The translations under genes and the position numbers were made by a program. DNA of 64,000 bases from Bombus terrestris (taxonomy: Eukaryota; Arthropoda; Insecta; Hymenoptera; Apidae): contig NC_063271.1 in assembly GCF_910591885.1 (NCBI RefSeq), positions 5,325,001 to 5,389,000 of the forward strand, written 5' to 3'. Of this stretch, positions 46,865-58,699 are shown piece after piece (position 1 is the first letter of the stretch; every line of letters starts with the position of its first letter). A model generated the notes under the pieces. It did no database searches. It was not told the origin of the DNA and saw only the letters and a program-made list of their open reading frames with translations.

Positions 46865-47350
46865 TTCGGCGATTTTTGCGCTTGGCGGCGGTAGTTTACG
46901 ATGTGTAACGGGGGTGAGGTTTATGGAATGTGGAAGGAGTTTACGGAACGAGCAAGAGAAATTAGTTTGCGGTCGCGAAGGGATCGCGATGAGAGATTTT
47001 TTTGAAACTCGTCTGGGTTGAAAAATTATTTAAATTACATTAATAACGTAGATACCGAACAATCTCCGGGGATGATATTTAATGAAAGAAATTTGTAATA
47101 AAATGTTTGATAGAAGATGTTACTCGTAGGATTTTAGCGTACGCTGATATCGAAATTATTGAATAATTTTAGTACCGCGAAATGGTATAATATTTAAGTT
47201 GAGAATAAAGGATAGATCTTACTGTTAGAATTTATTCGAGAAAACTGACGATTTTTGCGTTTAGTAGCTGACGTTTATGGTATGTAACGAAGGGGTTTAT
47301 GCAAAGAGGGAGAGAAATTGCACCTCGCGATTACGGAGGGTTGGAAATTG
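46865..47350. repeat. Pair of diverged direct repeats about 379 bp apart
   Basis: Copy 1 (about 46865-46990) and copy 2 (about 47244-47350) share CGATTTTTGCG, then GTAGTTTACGATGTGTAACG versus TGACGTTTATGGTATGTAACG, GGGGTGAGGTTTATG versus AAGGGGTTTATG, AAGAGAAATTAG versus GAGAGAAATTGC, and CGCGAAGGGATCGCGAT versus CTCGCGATTACGGAGGG. The 250 bases between the copies are AT-rich and not obviously repeated. Confidence 0.6.
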
Positions 47351-49550
47351 AAATGGAAAATTTCTTATGCTTACTATTGAGTTAGATGAAGTGTCATGGA
47401 ATTAATTTAGGTCGAATGATTTATAACGTGTGTAACCATTCTATATCGTAATCGTAAAATCGAGATAATAATTCAATTTCATTAAATTGTTCGAATCGTG
47501 TAAATAGAAGAATTTGTAAAATATTAATATTAAGAATTTCTTGAGAATCTTGATATCTCTAAAAGATTCTGCGTATAAATTACAGAAGAGAAAGAAAATA
47601 TGGAAAAATATTTATAAATAGATATAAATTTCTGAATAAATAAAATGTATAATATAAATATATACATTGTACGTTAAAGCAGCGATCATAGTTTAATATG
47701 GTTATTCGTTTAATAACGATATATTATTTTATTACAAATTATCCGATTTATTAAAAAGTTTGCATACTGGACGATTATTTGTGTTTAATAAATTTGATCA
47801 GTGCTGATTATTAATAAATCCATACTTCATTTCATATAGTACTCGTCTATGGCGTTATCGTTAATTGGAAGCTGTTCATTCTCTCGTCTCTGTTTCTTTG
47901 ATGCAACGAGTCACGCGAATTAATTACAAACAATTAGATAACGGGAGATATTAAATACAATATATTACAAAGGTTGCTATTAATTAAGATATTTTAAGTT
48001 TCTGATGTGAACTGCCGCATTCACGATTGTGACACGCTATTCAATTCGTTATTGAATGGGAACAGACGAGTTTCAGGAACTCTGATTAAAGTTTCAGCTT
48101 CTTGAAACTAGAGAGTATAAGTTTCTTTAAGCATATGAAGCTTGCTGTTCTCGGAAATGACAATCAAGCCCTGTATTATAAGAACGGCTTCATTTTCTCT
48201 ACAACACAATGAATGATAAGCTGTTAAAATAAAAAAATTTCCAATGCTTTAATCGGAAATTCCACGATAAAGCAATTTCACATTCGAAATTCTACATTTC
48301 ATGGTAATCCGTTTAAAATGTACGGAATTATATTTCGTATCACAATTCGGCCCCTATGATTTATCGAATCGCAATATACCATTTTAGCAGTAATTTCATA
48401 TTTATGAAATCGCTGGTTTCGTTTTAACGTTCACCTGAAAATTTACCGAATCACGATAGTTTATTTTTCTACGTAAATATCCATCCTAAAATTCTCTTTG
48501 TTCCAACAAAATATTACTCGTGATTACAATATGATAACGTGCTCTATAAGTATAACTTAATTGCCCTGATAAGATCGTTATGAATTTCTGCTCGCCGAAT
48601 TTTCTCTACATCTTAGCTTCGTTGTTCAAGATTCTATGCGATTCTTTATCGGTCAGAATTGTCTCGGAACGTGAATACCTTTATCAGTGCATTTAGTCGC
48701 GGATATTTTCTTTGAAGATCGGTAGTAGAGCAGAGGAAGCTTTGGCAACCGATTCCTCGGTAAACGAGGTTCGGAAAACGAGCGGCTTCGACGTCGGAAA
48801 TTCGTGGGCAGAGTAACCGTGGCCGTGCCAACGGGAAATCGTTCCTCTGCCCGGTCGGAAATCTTTCTCGTTATCGACCACGGCCCATCCAATGAGTCGA
48901 AAACGTGACAAGAACGCGCCATCGGAATCTCGCTTTTTCATCCATCGTACCACGTTCCACCGACCGATTATTCCTCGTATAAGACGGTCAGATTCGAAAT
49001 TTAAACGATTTATTGAGCTGACCGAACGAATCGTAGTAACAAGGTCGTCCTGCGTTTAATTCTACGTTTATATTGATCACAGTTGTTCGTGACATAAAGA
49101 CAGAATGACAGAATTCTGTCGAGCAGAATCAAAGATATAAACATTCCCAGAAAATATTCAAACAATATCATGGAGAAATCAGATTGTTCGATAATCAATA
49201 TCACATCAACTTGTGTTTGCAAACAAAAATGTAAAAACGTACCCACTGCGATTTCTCAAGTGATTTCTTTTTGCTTATCGATATATGTAATTGAAGTATG
49301 AAAAATTGAGTATGTACACACGTTTCGTGTTACTCTCGCTGTTAGAACTAGAACTGTAGTTTTATCTATGTACGCAAGAAGTACGCCAGTTTCATATACA
49401 TTTTCAGACCATGGGCGAACCGTAAAAAATCGGAAACTACTGATCTAAATCACGTAGAAACGATTTATAAAGTTGTTTCGTGTAGAATAAATCTTGATTT
49501 AAAATTCGAGTATCGAGCATTTGACGCGGGAAATTCGAAGCTCGTGGAAA
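47351..49550. other. AT-rich DNA with an island at 48650-48960
   Basis: Very AT-rich to 48600. The block at 48646-48953 is CpG-richer and open in three minus-strand frames (61-89 codons), two of which lack ATG starts in good context. No gene is called. Confidence 0.45.
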
Positions 49551-49910
49551 ATGGTCGTTGCAGGCGGAAACGATGCTACGGAAATTCTTGATGCGCGTCT
49601 CTATTTATCCAGAGATTGGACATGTGCGATGCCTCGTTGTCAGTACGCGGTTCCATCCAGCTATCTATCTTGCAAACTGCCAAACCCCGGTAATCTAAAG
49701 TGCCAAAGGCCAGCGATAAACACGACCGTTCCTCGCCGAAAATGCGAAACCTGCTGCCAATCCTTGTACCAAGCTTCTGATAGCGTTCGTAATTTTTCTA
49801 CACACACACGTATATTATCGTATTTGCATGGTATCGTGACAAGACCTTTGCGGTTAAATTATGTGGAAATTTGTTTGAAAATTGGAAATGCTATTAAAAA
49901 AATATTCTGA
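49551..49910 (+). CDS. ATG-initiated 119-codon cysteine-rich frame, unassigned
   Basis: ATG at 49551 has the good insect-type context GGAAAATGG and opens 119 codons to TGA at 49908-49910. The middle carries clustered cysteines (CAMPRC, SCKLPNPGNLKC, KCETCC) and the C-terminal third is basic and hydrophobic. There is no signal peptide, so a secreted cysteine-knot product is not supported, and the spacing fits no zinc-finger pattern I recognise. The stop lies about 40 bases before a Tc1-like MITE. Chance is a serious alternative. Confidence 0.18.
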   Translation: MVVAGGNDATEILDARLYLSRDWTCAMPRCQYAVPSSYLSCKLPNPGNLKCQRPAINTTVPRRKCETCCQSLYQASDSVRNFSTHTRILSYLHGIVTRPLRLNYVEICLKIGNAIKKIF

Positions 49911-49948
49911 TTTTTTATTTATTAGATTCCTTGAACCTACTAAGATTA

Positions 49949-50361
49949 CACGGTAGCTCGTAATAAAAATATTCGAATATTTACCACAGGAAACTTTCAC
50001 GCTTATATTGTACGTGTTATATAACATTTTGAAATTTCGTTGGCACTGTTGTGAGACTATCGTGATTTTTGAAACGAATCTGAAATCATTTACAGTGATT
50101 GCAAGATATTTGGCACAGATATATATTTCGCAAAGATCCGAGAAATATCCATTACAGTAACAGGTTCGTTACATCGATAAAATTCGAGAGTCGGTGGAAC
50201 CACGTTTAATACTCGCTATATGTTCAAAATGATCATTCATCCTGAATACTAATTTTTTACTAGATATATATATGTATTTGCGATAAATGTCTCATGATTA
50301 TCCGATACAATACGTAAAAATGTTCTAACGATAGGTGTTCAAATGCTTTCGTGTACCAATA
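49949..50361. mobile_element. Tc1-like MITE, about 410 bp, related to the one at 980
   Basis: The left end after TA (49947-49948) reads CACGGTAGCTCGTAAT, then AAAATATTCGAAT, matching the inverted ends at 980-1334. The right end on the minus strand reads ATTGGTACACGAAAGCATTT then GAACACC, a more diverged copy of the same end. The left interior (AACTTTCACGCTTATATTGT, then ACGTGTTATATAACATTTTG) matches both interior blocks of the first element. There is no coding capacity. The exact right boundary is uncertain by several bases. Confidence 0.6.
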
Positions 50362-50563
50362 AATACAACTTCAAAGACCATCTTCTCATCCATCTCTAAA
50401 TATTCTTCCGCAACATTCTCACGGCCGTCTCCTGTCTCGCTCGTCATACATCTCGAGCAAGTAGAAATTCGCAACTCGTTAAAACATCACGCACACAATG
50501 TTGCAGAGTGAATGGTCGCGTCAGTCATTGTTTCGTTAGAAGTGAACATTTCTCTCGCGTAAA
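50362..50563. other. Noncoding DNA
   Basis: Short spacer with nothing supported. Confidence 0.5.
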
Positions 50564-51013
50564 TTGATCTATTCACGTTGCGACGTGTTGTTAGCAGATA
50601 GTAGATCGCGTTCATATTATACTTCGTCGTTTCCCTCGAACTTGTTATTGCCAGGCCAGAGGCTCGTGAATCCTTTTAACGACGTATACCGGGGCAAGGG
50701 TGTTCCTGGAAGACCGCCAACGCCCGATTCCACGGAATCACGCGAGGGGTTTGCGTCGCGAAGAACGGAATTTGGTAAAGGAAGAAAAGGATTTGGTGGG
50801 CGAGGCGAGAGGCGATCTCGTAATAGAAGAAAACACGCCTTCTGCCGGTCTATCCCGTTACGGGAATCAACCACGTCCCCGGGGAATCGCCATTGTCAAC
50901 GTTATGAAGAACGTGTAGCAGATAAATTCGAGACCTTCTGCGGGATCTGTCGCCTTTCGTGGATTTTACAAAAGTGTTTCCTGTTCCTTCTACCTTTTGT
51001 CACGTTTCCCTAA
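50564..51013 (+). other. 149-codon open stretch without ATG
   Basis: The frame begins at TTG and contains no ATG at all. The centre is R/G-rich (GKGRKGFGGRGERRSRNRR). It could be an internal exon, but no paired splice sites were found, and the minus strand is also open at 50617-50874. Chance in a CpG-rich block is the simplest reading. Confidence 0.12.
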
Positions 51014-51199
51014 AATTTTCTCCAGTTTCCCCGAGTTTTAGAGAAGCCTGCCGTGATTGTAAATAATTAAGGAGGCCGCTATTGTTCTTTGTTCCCTTTG
51101 TGTTTAAGCCAGCAATGCTTCGTGTATTTTCGGGGTTACTTTAAAGGATTTTATTAAGGATAGTTGTGGAATTAGATACAGGCAGTTGTAGATGTTCTT

Positions 51200-51215
51200 G
51201 GGGAGGGGGGGGGGG
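51200..51215 (+). repeat. G-run (GGGGAG11)
   Basis: Fifteen G residues in 16 bases, interrupted by one A, flanked by GTTCTT and ATTGTT. Such runs are unusual in this AT-rich background and are prone to length error. Confidence 0.9.
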
Positions 51216-53336
51216 ATTGTTCATGTTTGAATCAAGCTATGTAATTTGCTTCGTACAATTCGATTATGTAACTCGAATAATCCTGCTTCACTGTACATGG
51301 ATATTTATTTATCGTACGTTAGATAGAAGGTAGAAAATAGTTTGAAGTATTTTGTACGCTAAGAATAGAGAGCTAATCTAAAGTAGCGTGTAGCGCTTCG
51401 TAACAAATTTCTGCCTTTCTTCCAATCTGCTTCGTACATGTTCAATTTAAACGAGTTTTTCACGCTTATTCCTCGATTTTACGTAAATTCAATTATTCCG
51501 TGAATTCGCCGTGAAGTAATTTATCGCGGTAATATTACTCAGAATCGTTACATCGTATGATGGAACAAATTAATTAAGTTGCATTTTTTCCTTGAAATTC
51601 CTTCGCGTAGAAATTAAATTATAATTGTTTTCGAGTTGCGTATAATATCCTCCTCGTACATACAGATTAATATGGTAAGAAAATAATACATCTATTATAT
51701 TCACCTAACTATTACTTAATTATTTAACCATATTATTAAAACCATATTACGCTAATTCTTATTGGAAATAGCCAGTCGCGATGAAAGGTTCGACTCGAAA
51801 CTAACTAGGTCGTATTATCGATAAAAAGTATTCCTCTAATAGAAAGATATCTCTACAAGAAGATTCATCCAAATCATAAATATGAAGCACGATAAATACT
51901 ATTGGCAAGATAAGCGGAAGCAAAGAGCATCAATGGCGGATCGTTCTCGGGAAATCACGATGCAATGAGCCAAAACGAACGAGGCGGCAGCGAAGGCACG
52001 GATACGATAAGAAGCTGGAATACAATTTTCCATGGACAGCAGATGAGCTCCAGAAAACTTTTGAATCTTGTTCTTGCATCCGCTAAAAAACTTCCTTCGC
52101 TTCCACCTTATTGCGCTTCACCCTCTTTCTCTTTCTTTCTCTCTATCTACATGCACACACATATACATACACATACAGAGTGGCCCACTTCAATTTACGG
52201 CTGTTAACCAACAGCGAAACGCCAACTAACTACCACTTCGTAATATTAAGCTTAAAGTATTTGGTTAATGATTCGTTCCACGCTAAATTGATTATTTTTT
52301 TACATCCATGCCAGAGATCTAGTAAAGTGAAATATAACATATTCCACGTGAAATTATATAGGGTGTTCGTCATTTGGCGGGTTTCGAATTTGTTTAAAAA
52401 GTATAGACGTATAGACAGAAAAATAAACGAAAAGATATTTGGCCACATTCGTTAAAGTTTCGACTACGAAATAAGCCCCTGTTTTCTAACCAGTGCGTAA
52501 ATGGATTTTCGATATAAATAGCTATATCCTTCTTTATACGAAATAACGAGCTGCGTGGGCTATCGCATTAAAAATTATATGATTCCATTTTTGAGAAAAA
52601 AAAAACCTATGATTTTTACTCGTCTGCACGATCTAGAAAAAAGAAACCTCGTTAATGCAAAATATGGTTTCTTCGAAATTATTCAATTTTTCTTTGAATC
52701 ATTATTTCGTGCTAATATGTGCGACAGTGAATATCCATGCACGTGCGTGAGCGTAGAAGAAGAGAAAGATTTTTGTTCGGCGAGTAACGAAGCTTTTGGC
52801 GGATTTTCGGGCCAGAGAATCAAGAGTTGGCAACGCGCCAGATAAATCTTATCCGAGTACAGCGTGGTCGAGAGTCTCGGCAGAAGATCCAGAAGGTACC
52901 GGCAATTATCAAAGAAGAAGAGGAAGAGGGAAGTAGTCCCCGTGTTTTGACGAAGGCGTTAACTCGGTCCGAAACTTTCGATGTCGAAAGAGAAAACTTC
53001 GATCGACTTTGATCGGTGTATTCGAGCTTTCCATTTCCGAACAAGTAAACAACGAAACGAGGCTATTTTCTATGCTGTTATTTATTTAGTAACTACGACG
53101 TTATGAGCTTGGTAAAAATTACAATACCAGAAATTATATAAAATTCATCGAACCGTTTCTATTTACGTTTATTTCTTCATTTTTCGTTCATAATTTAATA
53201 ATCGCAGTACTTGCCATTAAACAAGGAAATGTTATCAACATTTGCAAATGACCATCGATTTTAAAAATCTTCAAAATTCTATTGGAAAGAATCCATAGTT
53301 AAAAACCCCTGTCCAATCTATTTTCGAATTTCCTAA
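51216..53336. other. Noncoding DNA with composite microsatellite
   Basis: AT-rich, with a composite CT/CA simple repeat at about 52131-52178 (CTTTCTTTCTCTCTATC then CACACACATATACATACACA). Frames at 52111-52455 and 52555-52845 begin at non-ATG codons or lack motifs. A purine tract AAGAAGAAGAGGAAGAGGGAAG lies near 52912-52933. Confidence 0.45.
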
Positions 53337-53729
53337 GCTACAAGGAGCAAGTCAATCGAAGTTACTCGCGTCACCGATAAAATCGAAGAAGATCCGAGTC
53401 GCGATCGAAGAACCGACGAATCTTGGACAAGATTTCCGAGATCTGGAAAAGCCCGGCAATTACGAGATCGAAGAGGATCACGAGGAGCTTCACCCCTTCT
53501 TCACGGTATAGGTGCTAACTTTAGAAGATGCTTTCGTACGTCGAGTGACTTCGATGAAGCCAGATTAGTTCCCTTCGCCGAGATACGAGAATACCTGGTA
53601 TCACCTTTGCGTGACGAGGTAAGCTGGAAACGAGGAAGAGCGTCTCAGACGATGTTGGTGACGAGTTACAGCTTCGTCGACGTGGAAATTCTCTTTCAAC
53701 CCCTAACTGTAACGTGTAATCTGTGGTGA
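53337..53729 (+). other. 131-codon open stretch, possible exon
   Basis: One frame is open from just after a TAA at 53334-53336 to TGA at 53727-53729. A CTAAG acceptor-like end precedes it, and a good donor, GACGAG|GTAAGC, lies inside at about 53621. The first part is R/D/E/S-rich (SKSIEVTRVTDKIEEDPSRD) and the donor falls after EIREYLVSPLRDE. There is no ATG near the start. The base composition (many CGA words) keeps stop codons rare, so chance is likely. Confidence 0.13.
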
Positions 53730-56388
53730 AAAAGTGGATGCAGTCACAGTTCGTGGAGAAATTCAGAGAAACACAACGTTACGAACGAATTTAGCGACTA
53801 ATTAACTCGATCCTACGATCCCGACGACCTTTTTCTGTGTTTTGCAAGATAAATAGCGGGTAATTAAGCGATTTCTATTAAAGAGAGCCACTTCCTTCGT
53901 TTGGATCGTCCATGTTATTGACATTTTGCACGTTGATAGATCACGAATATTCCTTTTCATCCTCGTTTTTCTCTTTACAAAAGTAGTCTATCGCGAAAGA
54001 AATAGTCAATTCTAAGTACTAAATATTTCACATACTGAATATTTTAGACGCTAAGTATTTTAAATGCTGATAAATCGATCGAAAAGAAACGGAATAAAAT
54101 TCTGTAGAATCGTAGCGAATCTTCTTAAGCAACGTCAGTCGGAAATAAAATAAAATTCATCAAACCTTTTTCACATCGCCCATTTCCCATATTGCCTATT
54201 CTGCAGAAAAGCCAACTAATCATCCGCGAAGCTGCTCAAAGGCAACAACACCGGTGCACGCTACACCGTTAGTGGCGAAAAAATTCCGCGAGGGGGCGTA
54301 AATCTTCGGAAGAACGCCATTAAAAATTTAGATCCAAAGGCTGAAGGGCACGATTCTCGGTGGCGTTTTCCCAGCAGTCGAAAAACTGGAACTGATTCTA
54401 CTGATTTATGTGGCTAATATAGCCATTAGGAGAGATTTATCGCTTTGAAAGAGGTCCACCAGGCGAACGTATTAATATTTACGTTTCCAGGCGGGCTGAT
54501 ATCTAACACGAGCGAACGAACACAAACATGGCCGGCAAATATACTCGGGGTCAAGTGGTGAAAACGAAGGGCGGAAACAGAGCCGGTTGGAAGCTAAGGA
54601 AAATAAACGAACAACGATGAAAAAGGAGGACAGAGAGACGATGCCTGCGGCTGCGTACGCTTTTTGCTTGTTGTCCTTTCGTCCGGCGTTGAAAGGGAAA
54701 GTGCGGGCAAAGAAACAGCCACGGAAAAAAAAAGGGGTTCGCCCCCTTTGTGTCCTGCGGGGATAAAGAAGCGACGCTCTCAGCGATCGTTAATTCGCTG
54801 GCTTCTCCCTTTCCCCATCGTCTAGCGAGAAACCGATGTTTTCACGAGAATTACACCTTGACCAGATTATAATCTTTCGTATTATCCTGGTAACGATTGA
54901 GTCTCCTGGAAGCCGGACTACTTCTATTTTTGTAAATTTTTATTGATCGATTTTACGATTTGAATGATGTCCAGCATAATAATGTATCGTTTGTTTGTTT
55001 CTTGTTTCGTCAGGTTTGCTTCTAAATAATAAGTAGCGTTGTCTGGCTTCTTATCGTATAATTCGCATTTTTATCTGAGGTTGGTTAAAATCGGTAATCG
55101 ACGATGGGCAAATGTGTTAGCTTTCGAAATTCAGGGAACAGGTATTTCGATACTTTGTACGCGAGTTAATGGGGTTTGCGCGTTAATGAATTACGTTTTA
55201 CTAAACGAAGATACGAAAAGAATGACGAAGAGGAATTTTTGAAGCGGAAATTGCTTCTTCAAATTAATCGAGTACTAAATTTATACCACAATTTTTTCTG
55301 ACATTTTACACAATTCATTTTGAATTTATTTGATACAATAGTGTAAAGAATACTCCCATTTATTGAAAATCAAACACGCAAAGAAAATTACTCGCATAGC
55401 CAGGTTAAAAGATTCCAAGATAAATCTTTGAAAATGTTTAGAAACTCGGTTTGAAGCACCCAAAATATTCAGATTAATTCGACTATCGTATGCTATCCTT
55501 CTGAATGAATTGATCGATAGCACGAACCAATAGGATGCAACGTTAATTTTTCAGGCCAACAAAGCTGGGCGCAGGTTTATCGGGTACCAGGGTCGATCTT
55601 GAAGCATCGAAACTCTCCAAGTGCGCAACTTTCACGAGTGTCGATTCCACTGCAATCAACCAGACACGATTGAATCGGTCCATACCCGTCCATACTTTCT
55701 AGTTTTCATTTTTACCGCTGCTTTTTTTCCACTTCTTTTGCGAACGTTGGATCGCAGTCACTAGAGAGCGTTCATTAATTTTCATCCGGATGTTCGATGT
55801 TTTCAAATTTAAATGAGTTTTCTCTCGCCAACGAATTCGCTCTCAACAATGCTCGATTTCTTTGCATTACATCATTGTTAATATTATGCTCGTTTTACGT
55901 TTATCATCGCGAGATTTATTACGATAGATTTCTCCTTTCTTTTTTTTCTGTGTTCCAATTCTTCTCAATGAATTCGTAATTTTCGTTCTCCTCGTTCTGT
56001 TCTTCGTCGACTTAAAAATTTAACGCGATAAAACAATTGGCAGAAAGATACCGTGTTCGTAATTATTTCATACAATCGGAGACATTTAATTTATTTCGTT
56101 ATTAGAATGTTTCTTTATGGAGAATTAAAGCGAGTTTAGGCGATAAGCGTCAATTAGTTTCGTTAAGTGAATTAGCAATAATAAATAAAGAATTCATTGG
56201 AACAATTTTACAAACGTTTCGCTTTTCTTTTAATGCTATTACTCTCAGCCAATATCGATAAAAATATCCCACGATCTCTGAAACTCTCTTCAAATCACAC
56301 TTTCCAAACCAATTTTCAACACAAATGGTTTCAGTTACTATCGGGTTCTATCCGATGTTTAATTTTGGTTATTTGAGTTTCATTTCAG
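53730..56388. other. Noncoding DNA with a mixed block at 54190-54850
   Basis: AT-rich flanks around a balanced-composition block with short frames only. The 65-codon frames at 55326-55979 are unremarkable. Confidence 0.45.
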
Positions 56389-56415
56389 ATTTCAATTAAG
56401 AAAAAAAATCTACAG
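56389..56415 (+). CDS. Candidate 27-nt microexon
   Basis: TTTGAGTTTCATTTCAG ends at 56388 and TACAG|GTAAGA follows at 56411-56421. The 27 bases between are nine codons in the open phase (ISIKKKNLQ), so inclusion would keep frame. Both splice signals are good, and microexons of this size are known in insect neural and cytoskeletal genes (general knowledge). The A-rich interior and the abundance of AT-rich intronic decoys make chance plausible. The same pair could alternatively act as a recursive-splicing element. Confidence 0.22.
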
Positions 56416-57817
56416 GTAAGAAAGTATCAATTTATTCATTTCACGCGGCGCGAGATTAAAACGGCGTTAATGATTTGCCTACGAAAGTGTAAGCCGTGAG
56501 GAAAAGCAAGTAGTGTAATGAAAAGCACGCCATTAGAAGAAGAGCGGTTTCCTTCCCGCGCTTGCATGTCTACATGAATTTGGCAAATTTCATCAAAATT
56601 GCCTAAAGAGAAGTGAGAAGTATAAAATGAATTAAAACTTAGTTTCAAAATTTCAATCTTCGTTATCCATTAGGAACAACGTTAATATATTCATTATAAA
56701 ATTAATTATCTGTTCATCAACTTCGCAAATTGTACAGAAAGAGTGAAAATAATCTTATTATTATCATTATTATTATTATTATTGTGCATAAATAATTGTA
56801 AAAAAACGTTCTAATGAAAGAATTACATAATTGGTCACGGTTCGTGCAAATTACTGTTTTCCTCGAGAATTTTCGACACGAATCGCGTAAATAATAATTC
56901 TTGAAACTGCATTCTTTACGCTATAATGCCGTCCGGGAGCGATTTTCGTGCACTAGCGAAATATTTACTTCGATGGTCGATAATTCGTGAGCCGAGCTCC
57001 TGTAATTATTTGCCAGGGAGTGGCTCAAATTTCCCGGTGACCATTTCCAGGCTTCTGATACACGTGACACGCATAATCGGATACGAGGGACGGTGGAGGA
57101 ACAGGGTATACACTGCTGTTCCTATATAAGTTACTAAACCGTTATTACGCAGGTTGTAATAAAATACATTTCAAAGGAAATAATTTTGAAGGTTTGTTAT
57201 ATCAATATATTCTTGTACGATTTTCTTAAATATTCAAGTATATTGCTGAGACAAAGAGTCTATAAAAATGAATGCCTGTTGAGCAAGTATACTACTGTGC
57301 ATTGCGACAGAGGAAATTTATTTATTTACTTGCTTATGACACGAATGGTTTGGTACCTACAGAAAATAAGAAACAGTAGAGGAAGTAATGCGTAAAAATA
57401 CAAAAGTAATATATATTTAAAAAACATGAGAATAAACTAAATACACAAATAACAAAATTTACAAATCTTTTCCTATGGAGTGACAGAAAAAAGTGGTAAA
57501 AGTTTTATCTACGAGAAAAACCGTGTAAATATCGTAAATATTTGAGCAATTAAGGATCCAAAGTATCCAACAACCCATTGCCAATATTTACAGCTCAATA
57601 CTCTTTCCAATAATTCATTAATTAACAACAGCAAACATCGCGATTCATCGAGACCTATCATCAAGTAATATGATTACGTAGTTCGACAACATTGTTAAAA
57701 TATATTCACCAATAACAAAAACCAACCAAATTTTCCCGATCCATCAATTACAAGTTCCAATTTCCAGAAAATACGATGTTTCCAAATATTCGACCAATTT
57801 AATTTATTTTTCACGTC
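56416..57817. other. AT-rich noncoding DNA
   Basis: Includes an interrupted ATT repeat at about 56754-56784. The patch at 56926-57129 is less AT-rich, and its 67-codon frame has no ATG in context. The rest is featureless. Confidence 0.5.
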
Positions 57818-57843
57818 AACAAAAAAAAAAAAACAAAAAAAAA
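57818..57843 (+). repeat. Interrupted poly(A) tract
   Basis: A run of 13 A, a C, then 9 A, followed by GAGGAGGG. Confidence 0.9.
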
Positions 57844-58285
57844 GAGGAGGGAAAAACAGAATACTAGTTTGCGAATCACATTATCGAGCCATAGATCGCA
57901 TATCAACGCACAAAGAGATTATTGTAAAAAGGGTAACGAGCGTCGAGAGCGACAGGAGGAAGGTATCGTCGATTAATTATTTAAGCTCGAGCTTCGACGC
58001 GAACGATCCTCATCCACCTTCTATCCGCCCTTTATCTCGACTGACACTGCACCGACGTTTCCCGCGATTCGTTTAATTAGGTTAATTTAATTAAATTTCA
58101 TCCCACTCTAATTAGTTGCTGCAACATCCTCGGCCAAAGGAGCAAAGCTAAAGGGACCTCTGGCCCCCTTTGCTCGCCGTCGTTGCACCCTGTGTAACGA
58201 AGTCTCTTCTCGCGAACAGAAAGCAAAGCATGAGAACAAAGAAGAAAACGGAAAATAAGAAAGGAAGGCAAACACGACGTTGAAT
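57844..58285. other. Mixed block with AATTA-type sites
   Basis: Around 58070-58115 TTTAATTAGGTTAATTTAAT and CTAATTAGTTGC give four closely spaced homeodomain-like words. A minus-strand frame at 58098-58379 begins at a non-ATG codon and is not called. Confidence 0.35.
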
Positions 58286-58699
58286 ATGTGTGCCGAAGCA
58301 ACGAAAATAAAAAGTTCACTGGTGAAACTAGCGCGCAAGGGTCGTAATTATCGAGAGCTTCGATTCTCAAGACAGTCAACCCTTCGAGGTCTAAGGGGTA
58401 GCACGGAGGGAATTTTATTTTTATGCGAAGGACCTATCGCAGAATTTTTAAGAGGTAGTTCCACACTTTACGAAGTAAAGCTTCCCTTTACCGAGGTAAG
58501 GGTAGGTAGAATGCTTGGTGAATTTTGCAGTTCGGTCAGGCGGGGTAACTTCCGGTGCACCCCTGGTATACTCGAATCACGGCGCCGCGCCGGAACATTC
58601 CAGCTAGTAAAAAGGCTACCTTACGATTCTAATTCCCTACACCGTGCACGCGTAAATATAAGCCCGGATGCGCCACCGTGTTCTTATGTTTCCCGTTGA
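58286..58699 (+). CDS. ATG-initiated 137-codon frame, unassigned, possibly chance
   Basis: ATG at 58286 (context AATATGTG) opens 137 codons to TGA at 58697-58699. The product is basic and unbiased in composition (MCAEATKIKSSLVKLARKGR...), with no domain recognised. A donor-like CCGAG|GTAAGG at about 58491-58501 falls in frame after VKLPFTE, so a first exon ending there is possible. Opposite-strand frames overlap the first 100 bases. There is no promoter or signal peptide evidence. Confidence 0.13.
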   Translation: MCAEATKIKSSLVKLARKGRNYRELRFSRQSTLRGLRGSTEGILFLCEGPIAEFLRGSSTLYEVKLPFTEVRVGRMLGEFCSSVRRGNFRCTPGILESRRRAGTFQLVKRLPYDSNSLHRARVNISPDAPPCSYVSR

